DNA from: JASFJH01 sp050117725
GTDB lineage: Bacteria > Pseudomonadota > Gammaproteobacteria > AKS1
Direction: 5' to 3'
DNA: 18,304 nt
Assembly (NCBI GenBank): GCA_050117725.1
Contig: JASFME010000018.1
Location: 1-18,304 of the forward strand
Within the stretch, counting starts at the first letter, position 1, and each line of letters opens with the position of its first letter. Positions 7,177-13,693 of this stretch are shown one piece after another. A model generated the notes under the pieces. The model was not told where the DNA came from. It saw only the letters and a list, made by a program, of their open reading frames with translations, and ran no database searches. The translations under genes were made by a program, and so were the position numbers.

Positions 7177-8171
7177 ACGACTCTATAAACACCCGGAAAA
7201 TTATTGTTTGCTGTCCCGGGTCAGTAGTTACGGGTGGACCAGAATGTTTGCACCAGATGGTACATGAAATGCGCGATCTGAAGCACGATGCATATATTTG
7301 CTATTACCCGTTCAGCGAGCATCATGAATGCCCGGATGCCTATAAATATTACGATGCACCACAAACAGATATAGAAGACCATGAACAAGACATCGTCATA
7401 TTACCGGAAGTCGCTACTCCCTTGATAAAATGTTTTAGAAAAACAAGAGTAGCGATCTGGTGGTTATCAGTAGACAACTACTACTTTCGACAAGGCAATA
7501 GCTGGATTGTGGACGCAATAAACAAATTGCGCACTCTATACAGAGGCAGGGTGCCAATATTCAGGTTAAGACAATACCTGCACTTTACACAAAGCGCTTA
7601 TGCTCACGCCTTCCTGCAGAAACATGGAATCAACAGCATGATGCTGACAGATTATCTTTCAGCAGAGCACCTCAAAAAGAATATGAGTATGGATGCACGA
7701 GAAAATATCATCGCTTATAATCCAGCAAAGGGACAGTTGACGACAAAAAGATTGATTGCGTCATGCCCGGACTTCGAATTTATACCAATACATGCTATGA
7801 CTAAAGCCGATGTTGCCGATCTTCTCCGACGGACAAAAATATATATAGATTTTGGCCACCATCCCGGAAAAGATCGCCTGCCAAGAGAAGCGGCGGCGGC
7901 AGGTTGTTGCGTAATCACAGGGATTCAGGGCTCCGCAAGGAATGACGAGGATATTCCTATACCCCGAAAATATAAATTACATGATGACAAAAAAGTTAAC
8001 GTTAACAAGTTCAGAAAAACTGTCACATCTATTTTCGACGACTTCGAGTCCCACACCGCAGACTTCAATACCTATCGTGCTCAAATCCAGGCAGGACAGG
8101 AGGTACTCAGAAGCCAGGCGAACGACATATTCGGCGATCCTGAAGAAAAGACACGACCCGCATATTCATGA
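7173..8171 (+). CDS. glycosyltransferase-like protein (putative GT-B), AT-rich
   Basis: The 332-residue soluble protein starts at the ATG that overlaps the glf stop by four bases. The N-terminus IIVCCPGSVVTGGPECLHQM resembles the glycine-rich loop of GT-B glycosyltransferases. WWLSVDNYYF and, in the C-terminal half, YIDFGHHPGKDRLPREAAAA followed by GCCVITG resemble the donor-binding region of capsule and O-antigen transferases. No full EX7E motif is visible. The gene probably transfers a sugar, perhaps galactofuranose given glf, but donor and acceptor are unknown. The composition is noticeably AT-richer than its neighbours: bases 7681-7740 hold 23 G+C of 60, against 31 of 60 in a sufC sample at 16921-16980. 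That points to later acquisition. The last 30 residues look disordered. Confidence 0.7.
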   Translation: MNDSINTRKIIVCCPGSVVTGGPECLHQMVHEMRDLKHDAYICYYPFSEHHECPDAYKYYDAPQTDIEDHEQDIVILPEVATPLIKCFRKTRVAIWWLSVDNYYFRQGNSWIVDAINKLRTLYRGRVPIFRLRQYLHFTQSAYAHAFLQKHGINSMMLTDYLSAEHLKKNMSMDARENIIAYNPAKGQLTTKRLIASCPDFEFIPIHAMTKADVADLLRRTKIYIDFGHHPGKDRLPREAAAAGCCVITGIQGSARNDEDIPIPRKYKLHDDKKVNVNKFRKTVTSIFDDFESHTADFNTYRAQIQAGQEVLRSQANDIFGDPEEKTRPAYS

Positions 8172-8227
8172 CAAGTCATTGTCCTGACCAAATTCCTGGC
8201 GTATCTCGCGCAACCTCAACAGAAACC

Positions 8228-8767
8228 TCACTGTAGTTTCAGAAAGGGATAACGCTCGATTTGCTCGCTTGTCCAGAGCGATAGCCCGGCCTGTTGTCCC
8301 ACGGTTTCAATGGCAATCACGCGTTGCGCGCCGGAAAAATCCACCCTGGCCGGTGCCTTGCCCTTTTCTGCAAGCTGTTCCAGGATATACTCATCAAGAA
8401 AACGTTCTTCGTCCTGGCTGGAGAGCCGGCCCTTGAAACCACGGCGGTGCATGCGCACATAAAAATGTCGGCCTGCCAGTTCATCGAGCCAGTACGACAC
8501 GACTTCCCTGGCCTTGTTTTCAAAATCCCCCGCGCTCTGGTAGGTGAAGCGATGGGTCACCGGTACAATCCGACCGATTGCATTCAGGGCAGGCGTCTGC
8601 ATCGCATACAGCATGTGCATGTCCTCGAGGAACTCTTCGATATCCTCCACCTGCATGACCAGCACATTCATGTAATCGGTCGTCATGGTCTTGCCATATT
8701 CGTAGAGGAATTTGCGCGCGGCCTTGAACCGCTGCTGTTGCACGCTGACGATGACATTCCACTCCAT
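8228..8767 (-). CDS. THUMP-domain protein
   Basis: The 179-residue protein looks like a stand-alone THUMP domain with an N-terminal extension, as in Tan1-type tRNA acetylation factors and the N-terminal part of ThiI-like tRNA-modifying enzymes. MEWNVIVSVQQQRFKAARKF is the start, RIVPVTHRFTYQ (66-77) the middle strand, HFYVRMHRRGFKG (101-113) the typical THUMP strand, and VDFSGAQRVIAIETVG (142-157) the final strand pair. No catalytic domain is present, so it probably binds tRNA or another RNA for a partner enzyme. The start at 8767 is chosen because the upstream gene's TGA ends one base before its ATG (TGACATG). A longer frame to 8857 would lie inside that gene. Coupling to a diguanylate cyclase is unusual. 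Confidence 0.72.
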   Translation of the reverse strand: MEWNVIVSVQQQRFKAARKFLYEYGKTMTTDYMNVLVMQVEDIEEFLEDMHMLYAMQTPALNAIGRIVPVTHRFTYQSAGDFENKAREVVSYWLDELAGRHFYVRMHRRGFKGRLSSQDEERFLDEYILEQLAEKGKAPARVDFSGAQRVIAIETVGQQAGLSLWTSEQIERYPFLKLQ

Positions 8768-8768
8768 G

Positions 8769-10196
8769 TCAAACCGCCGCGCACAATGCGACCGCGGTGA
8801 CCTGGTTGCGACCGCCATCCTTGCTGGCGTACAGGGCCTTGTCTGCCGCCGCAACAACCTTGTGTTTGTCGTAGCAGTCCTCGCAGGTCACGACGCCGAT
8901 ACTGATGGTCACGCTGATGTCGCCGGCAGCGGCGAGCACCTTTTCCCGCGCGACGGCGAGGCGCAACCGCTCGGCAAGCACGACAGCACCGTCACTGCCG
9001 GTTTCAGGCAGAATCACGAGAAACTCCTCGCCACCATAACGTACAGCCAGATCGATGCGGCGCACCTCCCGTAATACCACCTCGCCGATGCGCTTGAGCA
9101 CCGCGTCGCCGGCCTGGTGGCCGTAGCTATCGTTGACCTGCTTGAAGTGGTCGATATCGAACATGAGCACCGAGAGCGGGCGCTCAAAGCGTTGCGCACG
9201 CGCAAGCTCGCGTTCGAGCAGTTTTTGCATATAGGCGTGATTGTACAGGCCGGTCAGGCCATCGCGGTGCGACAGCTCGAACAGCTGTTTTTCCCGCAGC
9301 AGTGCCCTGATCACGGGACGCAGGGCAAACACGGTGAGCACGAGAACAAAGAAGGTTACCGCGAGTACGACCGTGAACAGGATCAGCAGCTGGCGGTTGA
9401 CACCGGCAAAGAAGCGTTCCTTGTTGACCACGGCGAACAGTTGCCAGTCGTCGCCTGCCAGAACGCGTGACTCGAGAATGTAGTCATCATCGGTAACGCC
9501 GGACTCGATACGCGCCTCGAGCGCACCGCGCGCCGCACTATCGTCCAGCTCGCGTGGCCAGTAGATGATCTTGTTGTCACACACAATGCCGAGATTGCCC
9601 AGATTTTGCTGCGGCACATCGATGACACGTTCGATGCCGGCGTCATCGACGATCAGGATGTCCGCCCCGACATGGCCGGCCTTGCGGTCCACGATGGGCG
9701 AGCAATACAGCATCCGGCTTTCACCCGCCAGCTGCCTGGGGCCTAGCACGCGGATCTTGCGCAATTGACCGAGATCACAGGCGGTCACGGCGCCGTCGGG
9801 GAGTGGCACGCCGACAGCGAATAGCAGATCGCCATGCGGATCGAAGCGGCTGATGCCGACGATCTCCCGGTTGGCCTCCATGGCATCGGCCAGCTTGGGC
9901 GCGCTGAACGCGACGAGTTCCTCTTTGCTGACATCGCCCTTCAGGTAGGCAATCTGCTTGTTGCGGATCGCGGTGCGGCTTGCGCTTTGCCGGGCGAGGT
10001 CGTGATGCTTGTCGAGCACGCCCTGTAACAGCCACAGGCCACTGTCGAGAAAATGGGTAATCTCATGTGATTGCTCGCTGCGCAGTCGCTCCGACAACGG
10101 CCGGAAGCCGAACATGTAGAAACTGGCCGTGAGCAACAGACAGCTCAGCACCACCACGATGTAGATCTTGCCGATATCGCGCTGATATCGTTCCAT
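8769..10196 (-). CDS. membrane-bound GGDEF diguanylate cyclase with periplasmic sensor domain
   Basis: The 475-residue inner-membrane protein makes cyclic di-GMP from two GTP. Transmembrane helices lie at about 11-30 and 269-293, enclosing a periplasmic sensor domain of about 240 residues. A cytoplasmic GGDEF domain (about 305-475) follows directly. The active-site loop is GGEEF (388-392), metal-binding FDIDHFKQVND is intact, and an RxxD inhibitory site (RRID, 379-382) stands five residues before the loop, so product inhibition is expected. HRDGLTGLYNH is the usual domain start. The ATG at 10196 is preferred over a GTG at 10208 because the GTGGGGGTAGG sequence provides the ribosome binding site. 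It is followed one base later by the THUMP gene. A TATAAT at 10234-10229 probably belongs to its promoter. Confidence 0.93.
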   Translation of the reverse strand: MERYQRDIGKIYIVVVLSCLLLTASFYMFGFRPLSERLRSEQSHEITHFLDSGLWLLQGVLDKHHDLARQSASRTAIRNKQIAYLKGDVSKEELVAFSAPKLADAMEANREIVGISRFDPHGDLLFAVGVPLPDGAVTACDLGQLRKIRVLGPRQLAGESRMLYCSPIVDRKAGHVGADILIVDDAGIERVIDVPQQNLGNLGIVCDNKIIYWPRELDDSAARGALEARIESGVTDDDYILESRVLAGDDWQLFAVVNKERFFAGVNRQLLILFTVVLAVTFFVLVLTVFALRPVIRALLREKQLFELSHRDGLTGLYNHAYMQKLLERELARAQRFERPLSVLMFDIDHFKQVNDSYGHQAGDAVLKRIGEVVLREVRRIDLAVRYGGEEFLVILPETGSDGAVVLAERLRLAVAREKVLAAAGDISVTISIGVVTCEDCYDKHKVVAAADKALYASKDGGRNQVTAVALCAAV

Positions 10197-10228
10197 GCCT
10201 ACCCCCACAGCAAGACATATTAATTTTT

Positions 10229-10234
10229 ATTATA
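10229..10234 (-). promoter_or_regulatory. -10 box of the diguanylate cyclase gene
   Basis: A perfect TATAAT reads on the minus strand in an AT-rich patch (10215-10262), predicting a leader of about 26 bases before the ATG at 10196. No recognisable -35 box lies at the right distance. Confidence 0.35.
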
Positions 10235-10296
10235 GACTTAATATATAGATTTTCTGGTAAATAAGCCCCTTGTTTTTAATGTCATTTCACCGCGCC

Positions 10297-10323
10297 GCGG
10301 GCCGGGCCACCCCCCCGGCCCGC
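10297..10323 (+). repeat. GC-rich perfect 10-bp hairpin upstream of the protease gene
   Basis: GCGGGCCGGG (10297-10306) pairs perfectly with CCCGGCCCGC (10314-10323) around a 7-base loop. It ends 23 bases before the protease start codon and directly upstream of its -10 box. There is no T-run, so it is not a typical terminator. It could act as a protein-binding palindrome or simply insulate the divergent promoters. Confidence 0.5.
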
Positions 10324-10328
10324 CCGCC

Positions 10329-10337
10329 TGATATACT
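10329..10337 (+). promoter_or_regulatory. extended -10 promoter of the site-2 protease gene
   Basis: TGATATACT matches the extended -10 pattern (TG, one base, TATACT). Transcription would begin near 10344, only about 3 bases before the ATG at 10347, so the messenger would be nearly leaderless. No -35 box is visible in the C-rich sequence upstream, as is common with extended -10 promoters. Confidence 0.45.
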
Positions 10338-10346
10338 GCGCGCATC

Positions 10347-11006
10347 ATGTTTAGCGAGCTCAGCACCCCGCAACTACTGGCTATAGCCGTTCTGCCGACC
10401 CTGTTTGCCATCGTCGTGCACGAGGTGGCCCATGGCTGGGTGGCCTACCGCCTCGGTGACAGCACCGCCTACATGATGGGCCGCCTGACCCTGAACCCGC
10501 TCAGGCATATCGACCCGATCGGCACCATCATCGTCCCGGCGATCCTGATCATCACGGTCGGCTTTGCCTTCGGCTGGGCCAAACCGGTGCCGATCACCTG
10601 GCGCAACCTGCACCACCCGAAACGTGATATCGCCCTCGTCGCGGTGGCCGGCCCTGGCGCCAACCTGCTCATGGCAATCGGCTGGGGCGTGGTGGCAAAA
10701 ATCGCGAGTGTGCTGCCGGCCGGACTCGGTATGGTCAGTCTGCCGCTCGTGTACATGGGTCTGTTCGGGATCCTGATCAACACCGTGCTCATGGTGTTCA
10801 ACCTCGTGCCGATCCCGCCTACCGACGGCGGACGGATCGCCACCAGCCTGCTGCCGCCGCGCATCGCCATCGCGCTGGACCGTGTCGAGCCCTATGGCAT
10901 GTTTATCTTACTGGCGTTACTCGTGACTGGCGTATTGTGGCAGGTGATTGGCCCGGTTATCGACAACATCATGTACCTGATCCAGAACCTGACCGGTTTA
11001 CGCTAA
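10347..11006 (+). CDS. site-2 protease family membrane metalloprotease (peptidase M50)
   Basis: The 219-residue inner-membrane protein is a compact site-2 protease homologue. The zinc motif HEVAH is at 25-29 inside the first helix, and the third zinc ligand is Asp160 in NLVPIPPTDGGRI (152-164), the family's second signature. Four to five further hydrophobic helices are visible (about 57-78, 96-122, 133-155, 178-205). It lacks PDZ and CBS domains, so it is the short form common in bacteria rather than an RseP orthologue. The substrate is unknown. The ATG at 10347 must be close to the true start because the catalytic HEVAH lies only 24 residues in, even though a -10 box sits almost next to it. 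A strong terminator follows 40 bases after the stop. Confidence 0.93.
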   Translation: MFSELSTPQLLAIAVLPTLFAIVVHEVAHGWVAYRLGDSTAYMMGRLTLNPLRHIDPIGTIIVPAILIITVGFAFGWAKPVPITWRNLHHPKRDIALVAVAGPGANLLMAIGWGVVAKIASVLPAGLGMVSLPLVYMGLFGILINTVLMVFNLVPIPPTDGGRIATSLLPPRIAIALDRVEPYGMFILLALLVTGVLWQVIGPVIDNIMYLIQNLTGLR

Positions 11007-11046
11007 AGCAGCTATTGCCCGCTTGCTTATAACAATCCCGGCGCAT

Positions 11047-11081
11047 AAAAAAGGCCGGGACGACAAGCGCCCGGCCTTTTT
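11047..11081. terminator. bidirectional intrinsic terminator
   Basis: GGCCGGG (11053-11059) pairs with CCCGGCC (11070-11076). Six A residues flank the left arm and five T residues flank the right, so it works as a hairpin plus T-tract on both strands. It serves the protease gene from the left and the 36-codon gene from the right. Confidence 0.85.
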
Positions 11082-11102
11082 CTGATAACAGTGCACCGGA
11101 TA

Positions 11103-11213
11103 TTAGTGCACGATAGTCTGCGCCAGAACCAACAGGCTCACAAACACACCGAACAGCCCAACCGTCATCAGCGTCAGGCCCCGTACACACTTCGTATCAG
11201 CTTCGTTACTCAT
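11103..11213 (-). CDS. 36-residue single-span membrane protein of unknown function
   Basis: This short frame has strong gene-like surroundings. An ATG at 11213-11211 is preceded by GAGG with a 7-base spacer, and a TAA is followed 22 bases later by the shared intrinsic terminator. The peptide begins MSNEADTKCVRGLTLMTVGL, a polar N-terminus with a CysValArg, followed by one hydrophobic helix (about 13-33) and the end AQTIVH. It would insert in the inner membrane with the N-terminus probably inside. I do not recognise a family. Small proteins of this kind often regulate transporters, respiratory complexes or sensor kinases, but no partner is indicated here. The upstream 11214-11469 region is probably its regulatory region. 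Confidence 0.6.
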   Translation of the reverse strand: MSNEADTKCVRGLTLMTVGLFGVFVSLLVLAQTIVH

Positions 11214-11251
11214 CACATCACCTCGGGTAAAAGATTGATTATCTGGCCCGT

Positions 11252-11479
11252 TTACGGACCATCCAGAGTCGGCAAGCAGTCTACTGCCTGCCCCGGGAAT
11301 TGGAATTTCAACGTTCTGATGGGGTGATAAGCTATTTTTGAGTGAATTACTTGGTTATTTTGTAAGGGTACTTCACATGCACAGACAAAAGGGTCAAGCC
11401 CCTTTAAATGGCGGGGATCACCGCTGACCACAAGTTCATCTCCTGGTGTGGCGCTAACCGGCCATAGTCTCAATCGCAA
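11252..11479 (-). other. open frame of 75 codons downstream of DUF3775 (doubtful)
   Basis: A stop-free minus-strand frame starts at TTG codons overlapping the end of the DUF3775 gene and ends with a TAA at 11252. It contains the stretch GDELVVSGDPRHLKGLDPF and two nearby cysteines, and reads somewhat protein-like, but no ribosome binding site or ATG supports it. It may be a chance frame or a decayed gene. Otherwise the 11214-11469 gap shows only a weak hairpin at 11388-11405. Confidence 0.15.
11387..11405 (-). terminator. weak terminator-like hairpin after the DUF3775 gene
   Basis: On the minus strand AAAGGG and CCCTTT form a 6-bp stem around GCTTGA, followed by only one more T before G. It lies about 65 bases after the DUF3775 stop. 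The short stem makes this a weak call. Confidence 0.25.
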
Positions 11480-11853
11480 CTGTAATCGTGCAACAACAGA
11501 CCTTCCAGCAGGTAATCCGCCAGCATGGGATGGGCAATCAGGTAATCCGCCGTGGTTGGCGTCCAGTTGTCATGTGCTTCTTCCACCGCGGCGTCCCACT
11601 CGGCAATATCGAAATCACCACGCCCCACCCACAACAGCGCGACCACTTCGATCTGCTGGGCAGGTTCAAGATCGGCAAAGGTTTCTTTGAATTCCTGGTA
11701 GGTGGCATCATCCGTGTGGCCCGCCAGCGCCTGGCGCCCCCAGTCCTCGGCAGGACTACCTGGTACGTCAGGCAGCACCACCTCTTCCTGGGCGTGGAAT
11801 TCACGGGCCTTGCTGATCAGAAAGCAAACAGTATCCGGATTCACATCTAGCAC
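11470..11853 (-). CDS. DUF3775 family protein
   Basis: The 127-residue acidic cytoplasmic protein matches the DUF3775 family, known from many proteobacteria but without an assigned function. Recognisable blocks are LDVNPDTVCFLISKAREFHA at the N-terminus, ALLWVGRGDFDIAEWDAAVE (73-92) in the middle and ADYLIAHPMLADYLLEGL near the C-terminus, all in the family order and at about full length. The start is a GTG at 11853-11851 with GAGGTGG 6 bases upstream; no ATG fits. Two mutually exclusive hairpins lie in the presumed leader (11890-11939), suggesting post-transcriptional control. The upstream CopD-like gene ends 122 bases away, so it may or may not share a transcript. Confidence 0.85.
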   Translation of the reverse strand: MLDVNPDTVCFLISKAREFHAQEEVVLPDVPGSPAEDWGRQALAGHTDDATYQEFKETFADLEPAQQIEVVALLWVGRGDFDIAEWDAAVEEAHDNWTPTTADYLIAHPMLADYLLEGLLLHDYSCD

Positions 11854-11889
11854 AAATGTCCACCTCGTGTAAGTTGCGGATAACTCAAA

Positions 11890-11939
11890 TACTACGCCTG
11901 GTGAGACTGCGTAGTAAACACTGCTCTGTGTTTACCACG
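11890..11939 (-). promoter_or_regulatory. pair of overlapping, mutually exclusive hairpins before DUF3775
   Basis: In minus-strand order, CGTGGTAAACAC (11939-11928) pairs with GTGTTTACTACG (11921-11910): twelve pairs, one of them G-U, with a 6-base loop. TACTACGC (11916-11909) pairs perfectly with GCGTAGTA (11897-11890) with an 11-base loop. The two structures compete for the shared 11910-11916 bases. The pair ends 37 bases before the GTG start. There is no T-run, so if it regulates, it would act on translation, processing or protein binding rather than simple termination. Confidence 0.5.
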
Positions 11940-11975
11940 ATACTCCCTTTACTTATCGAATAATAAATGGGACTG

Positions 11976-12434
11976 CTAGATCAGGAAATGTGGACCGCCA
12001 CCCACGACCAGCACAACACATAGACCCAACACCATATTCAGCGCACTCAGGCGACGAATCCAGACAAGATAACGCTGCCTGTTATCCCCTGTCCGGTGTG
12101 ATTGTCGGTACAGCCGGTAGGGACCAAAGAACAAGACGAGGAAGACGAATGTCATCAACAAGCCGAGAACCGCCATGAGGATAATATACCGCGGCGCACT
12201 GGCAAACCCGCCGAACAGGCTGGCAATCATCCAGGCACCGCTTGCCAGCAGGGCAGCCATGGCAACCCATATCCAGAAGAAGAAACGCTGCAACACCGCA
12301 GCCATCAGCAGGTGTTGATGAGCAGTGTCCAGCCGACCGACTGCACGGTACAACACGATAACGGTAAAAAAACTGCCGCCTACCCAGATGTTAATGGCAA
12401 TCAAGTGCAGGATAATGGCCAGGGCATTCCACAT
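11976..12434 (-). CDS. CopD-like four-helix membrane protein
   Basis: The 152-residue inner-membrane protein has four hydrophobic helices (about 4-27, 44-72, 80-105, 128-148). Helix 1 carries the ILHLIAINIWVGGSFF pattern, with His10 and a tryptophan-glycine turn, as in CopD-domain and related putative haem-binding integral membrane proteins. The C-terminus ends in GGGPHFLI, with a histidine near the membrane face. CopD-type proteins are linked to copper uptake or to electron transfer, but no copC gene is nearby, so the role is open. A short AGAAG lies 6 bases before the ATG. It is 14 bases downstream of the MTH1187 gene, so the two are very likely cotranscribed. Confidence 0.7.
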   Translation of the reverse strand: MWNALAIILHLIAINIWVGGSFFTVIVLYRAVGRLDTAHQHLLMAAVLQRFFFWIWVAMAALLASGAWMIASLFGGFASAPRYIILMAVLGLLMTFVFLVLFFGPYRLYRQSHRTGDNRQRYLVWIRRLSALNMVLGLCVVLVVGGGPHFLI

Positions 12435-12448
12435 ATAATCTTCTGCGG

Positions 12449-12727
12449 CTAGAGCCGTTTTCCGACCAGGGTCGGTGTCTTGTCGGTGCGCGTTTCCAGC
12501 TTCAAATAACTGACCAGACGAATACTGCCTTCTTTATGCAAGGTCTCATGTATTTGCTCAACGGTGCCGAGGATATCCGCAAGCTCCCCTTCGATATTGG
12601 TGCCGGAGGCATGTGTCTCTATCATGAAGTCATTACCCTGAAGCATTTCAACGACGCGCGTGATCTCTTTCCTGACAGAGACCCCGCTGCCAATCGGCAC
12701 GACCTGTAATTCAGCGGTTGCTTTCAT
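12449..12727 (-). CDS. MTH1187-family thiamine-binding protein (DUF77)
   Basis: The 92-residue protein matches the MTH1187/YkoF-like (DUF77) family of small ferredoxin-fold proteins that form tetramers and in some cases bind thiamine. The start KATAELQVVPIGSGVSVRKE and the middle IETHASGTNIEGELADIL are the family's characteristic strands and loop. A basic-hydrophobic strand (SIRLVSYLKLETRTDK) closes the fold. The length equals the family norm only if the ATG at 12727 is used; the frame to 12805 adds 26 unrelated residues. GGGAA lies about 8 bases upstream of the chosen start. The biological role is uncertain; vitamin sensing or buffering is the usual suggestion. The CopD-like gene follows after 14 bases. 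Confidence 0.9.
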   Translation of the reverse strand: MKATAELQVVPIGSGVSVRKEITRVVEMLQGNDFMIETHASGTNIEGELADILGTVEQIHETLHKEGSIRLVSYLKLETRTDKTPTLVGKRL

Positions 12728-13036
12728 TTTGCTATTCCCGAATTGATGGACGGTCAGGCAGGCCGGCATATCGGCCAGACCGGAACAGTGTAACAAAAAC
12801 AACAATCCGGGGTCTGCGCCGGAGATTTCGGTGGTTAACAGGGGATGAACAGGGATTGCTGCACATGACGAGCAGAACGAGTCATCGCTGTGTCAGAAAA
12901 TAGCCGATGCATCCTGGAAAGATGCCGGGTGTGCCACACCCCGTGTTATCCGCGCCGCAGCCTACCTGAAAACGCCAATGGTTCCCGAGGTTGTGCATGC
13001 CCCAAAGAGAATGGGCATAATATCCAAAGTAAAGGA
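12728..13036. other. intergenic region between MTH1187 and the 86-residue gene
   Basis: These 309 bases hold no convincing gene. A perfect odd palindrome GGGTGTG-C-CACACCC lies at 12927-12941 and could be an operator or a small hairpin. A plus-strand frame reads without a stop from about 12851 into the neighbouring gene (to 13071) but has no start codon near its beginning, so I do not call it. No clear terminator follows the 86-residue gene. Confidence 0.3.
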
Positions 13037-13297
13037 TTACTTCTTTTTGCGCGCGGACGAGGACCAGTAAGGTGTGCCACCGGCGACACGGTAACTGAGG
13101 TTCTGGGCGCATTCGTTGGCATGTTGCGTGACTTCCTTGAGCGTACCGCGCCGGTTACCGACAATGGTCTCATTTTCGCGCGCAATAACATACCGATACC
13201 AGTCGCCACCCTCGATACCCGCGGGCGGTTCGGTCTTTTCCACTGCGACAACCTTGTAGGTCCTGTCGGGTGTAGCTTCATTCTTAACGGCGTCCAT
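13037..13297 (-). CDS. small conserved-looking protein of unknown function
   Basis: The 86-residue cytoplasmic protein begins MDAVKNEATPDRTYKVVAVE and continues through GGDWYRYVIARENETIVGNR (around 30-49) and RGTLKEVTQHANECAQNLSYR to a basic C-terminus SSSARKKK. The WYRYVI...TIVG.RRGT pattern reads like a compact beta-sheet followed by a helix, and I have the impression of similar small proteins in other gammaproteobacteria, but no function is known to me. The lysine-rich tail could bind nucleic acid. The ATG at 13297 is preferred over a TTG two codons earlier; GAGGGAA lies 7-9 bases upstream. It is 53 bases downstream of the RRM gene, probably in the same transcript. Confidence 0.65.
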   Translation of the reverse strand: MDAVKNEATPDRTYKVVAVEKTEPPAGIEGGDWYRYVIARENETIVGNRRGTLKEVTQHANECAQNLSYRVAGGTPYWSSSARKKK

Positions 13298-13350
13298 AAA
13301 CAATTCCCTCGCAACTCATATACGCATGAATACTATCATCGTGATTCATT

Positions 13351-13611
13351 TCAGCGGCGCCTGCCCCTGGGTCGTGGTTCTTCAAATTTGACCTTCAGGA
13401 AATTGCCCTCGAATGACTTGCCATCCAGCCCGTCAATGGCGGCGCGGGCTTCATGGCCTTCCATTTCGAGAAAGCCGAATCCTTTACATGTACCTGAAAA
13501 CAAATCTTTCACGAGTTTGATTGAACGCACCGTGCCGAACTGTGAAAACAGGGCCTGCAGGGATTCTTCGGTGGTGGTGGGCGGTAAACTGCCAACAAAT
13601 AATTTCTTCAC
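13351..13611 (-). CDS. RRM-domain RNA-binding protein
   Basis: The 86-residue protein is a single RNA recognition motif with a short basic tail. RNP2 is LFVGSL (4-9) and RNP1 is KGFGFLEM (43-50), both with the aromatic residues that stack on RNA. The C-terminus PRPRGRRR is arginine-rich. Such Rbp-type proteins in bacteria bind single-stranded RNA and are often cold-induced, which fits its place directly downstream of a cold-shock gene. The start is a GTG at 13611-13609 with AAGGGG 9 bases upstream. A very strong terminator ends only 23 bases before that GTG, leaving little room for a separate promoter, so expression may depend on read-through from csp. Confidence 0.92.
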   Translation of the reverse strand: MKKLFVGSLPPTTTEESLQALFSQFGTVRSIKLVKDLFSGTCKGFGFLEMEGHEARAAIDGLDGKSFEGNFLKVKFEEPRPRGRRR

Positions 13612-13634
13612 TTTGAAGTTCCCCTTGTAACGCT

Positions 13635-13670
13635 AAAAAAGCAAACCCCGCGATACCTCGCGGGGTTTGC
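13635..13670 (-). terminator. strong intrinsic terminator after the cold-shock gene
   Basis: On the minus strand GCAAACCCCGCGA (13670-13658) pairs perfectly over 13 bases with TCGCGGGGTTTGC (13653-13641), loop GGTA, followed by six T residues (13640-13635). It begins 23 bases after the csp stop and lies directly before the RRM gene. Confidence 0.9.
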
Positions 13671-13693
13671 ATAAGACCTCAAACTATACGGGC

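Noticed and set aside
12851..13071. Start-less plus-strand frame that reads protein-like
   Set aside because: An open frame with segments such as VIRAAAYLKTPMVPEVV, but no start codon or ribosome binding site near its beginning, and it overlaps the 3' end of the 86-residue gene. It may be a fossil but I cannot support it.
12890..13630. Plus-strand frame of 246 codons
   Set aside because: It runs antisense across the 86-residue and RRM genes, both supported by motifs or ribosome binding sites.
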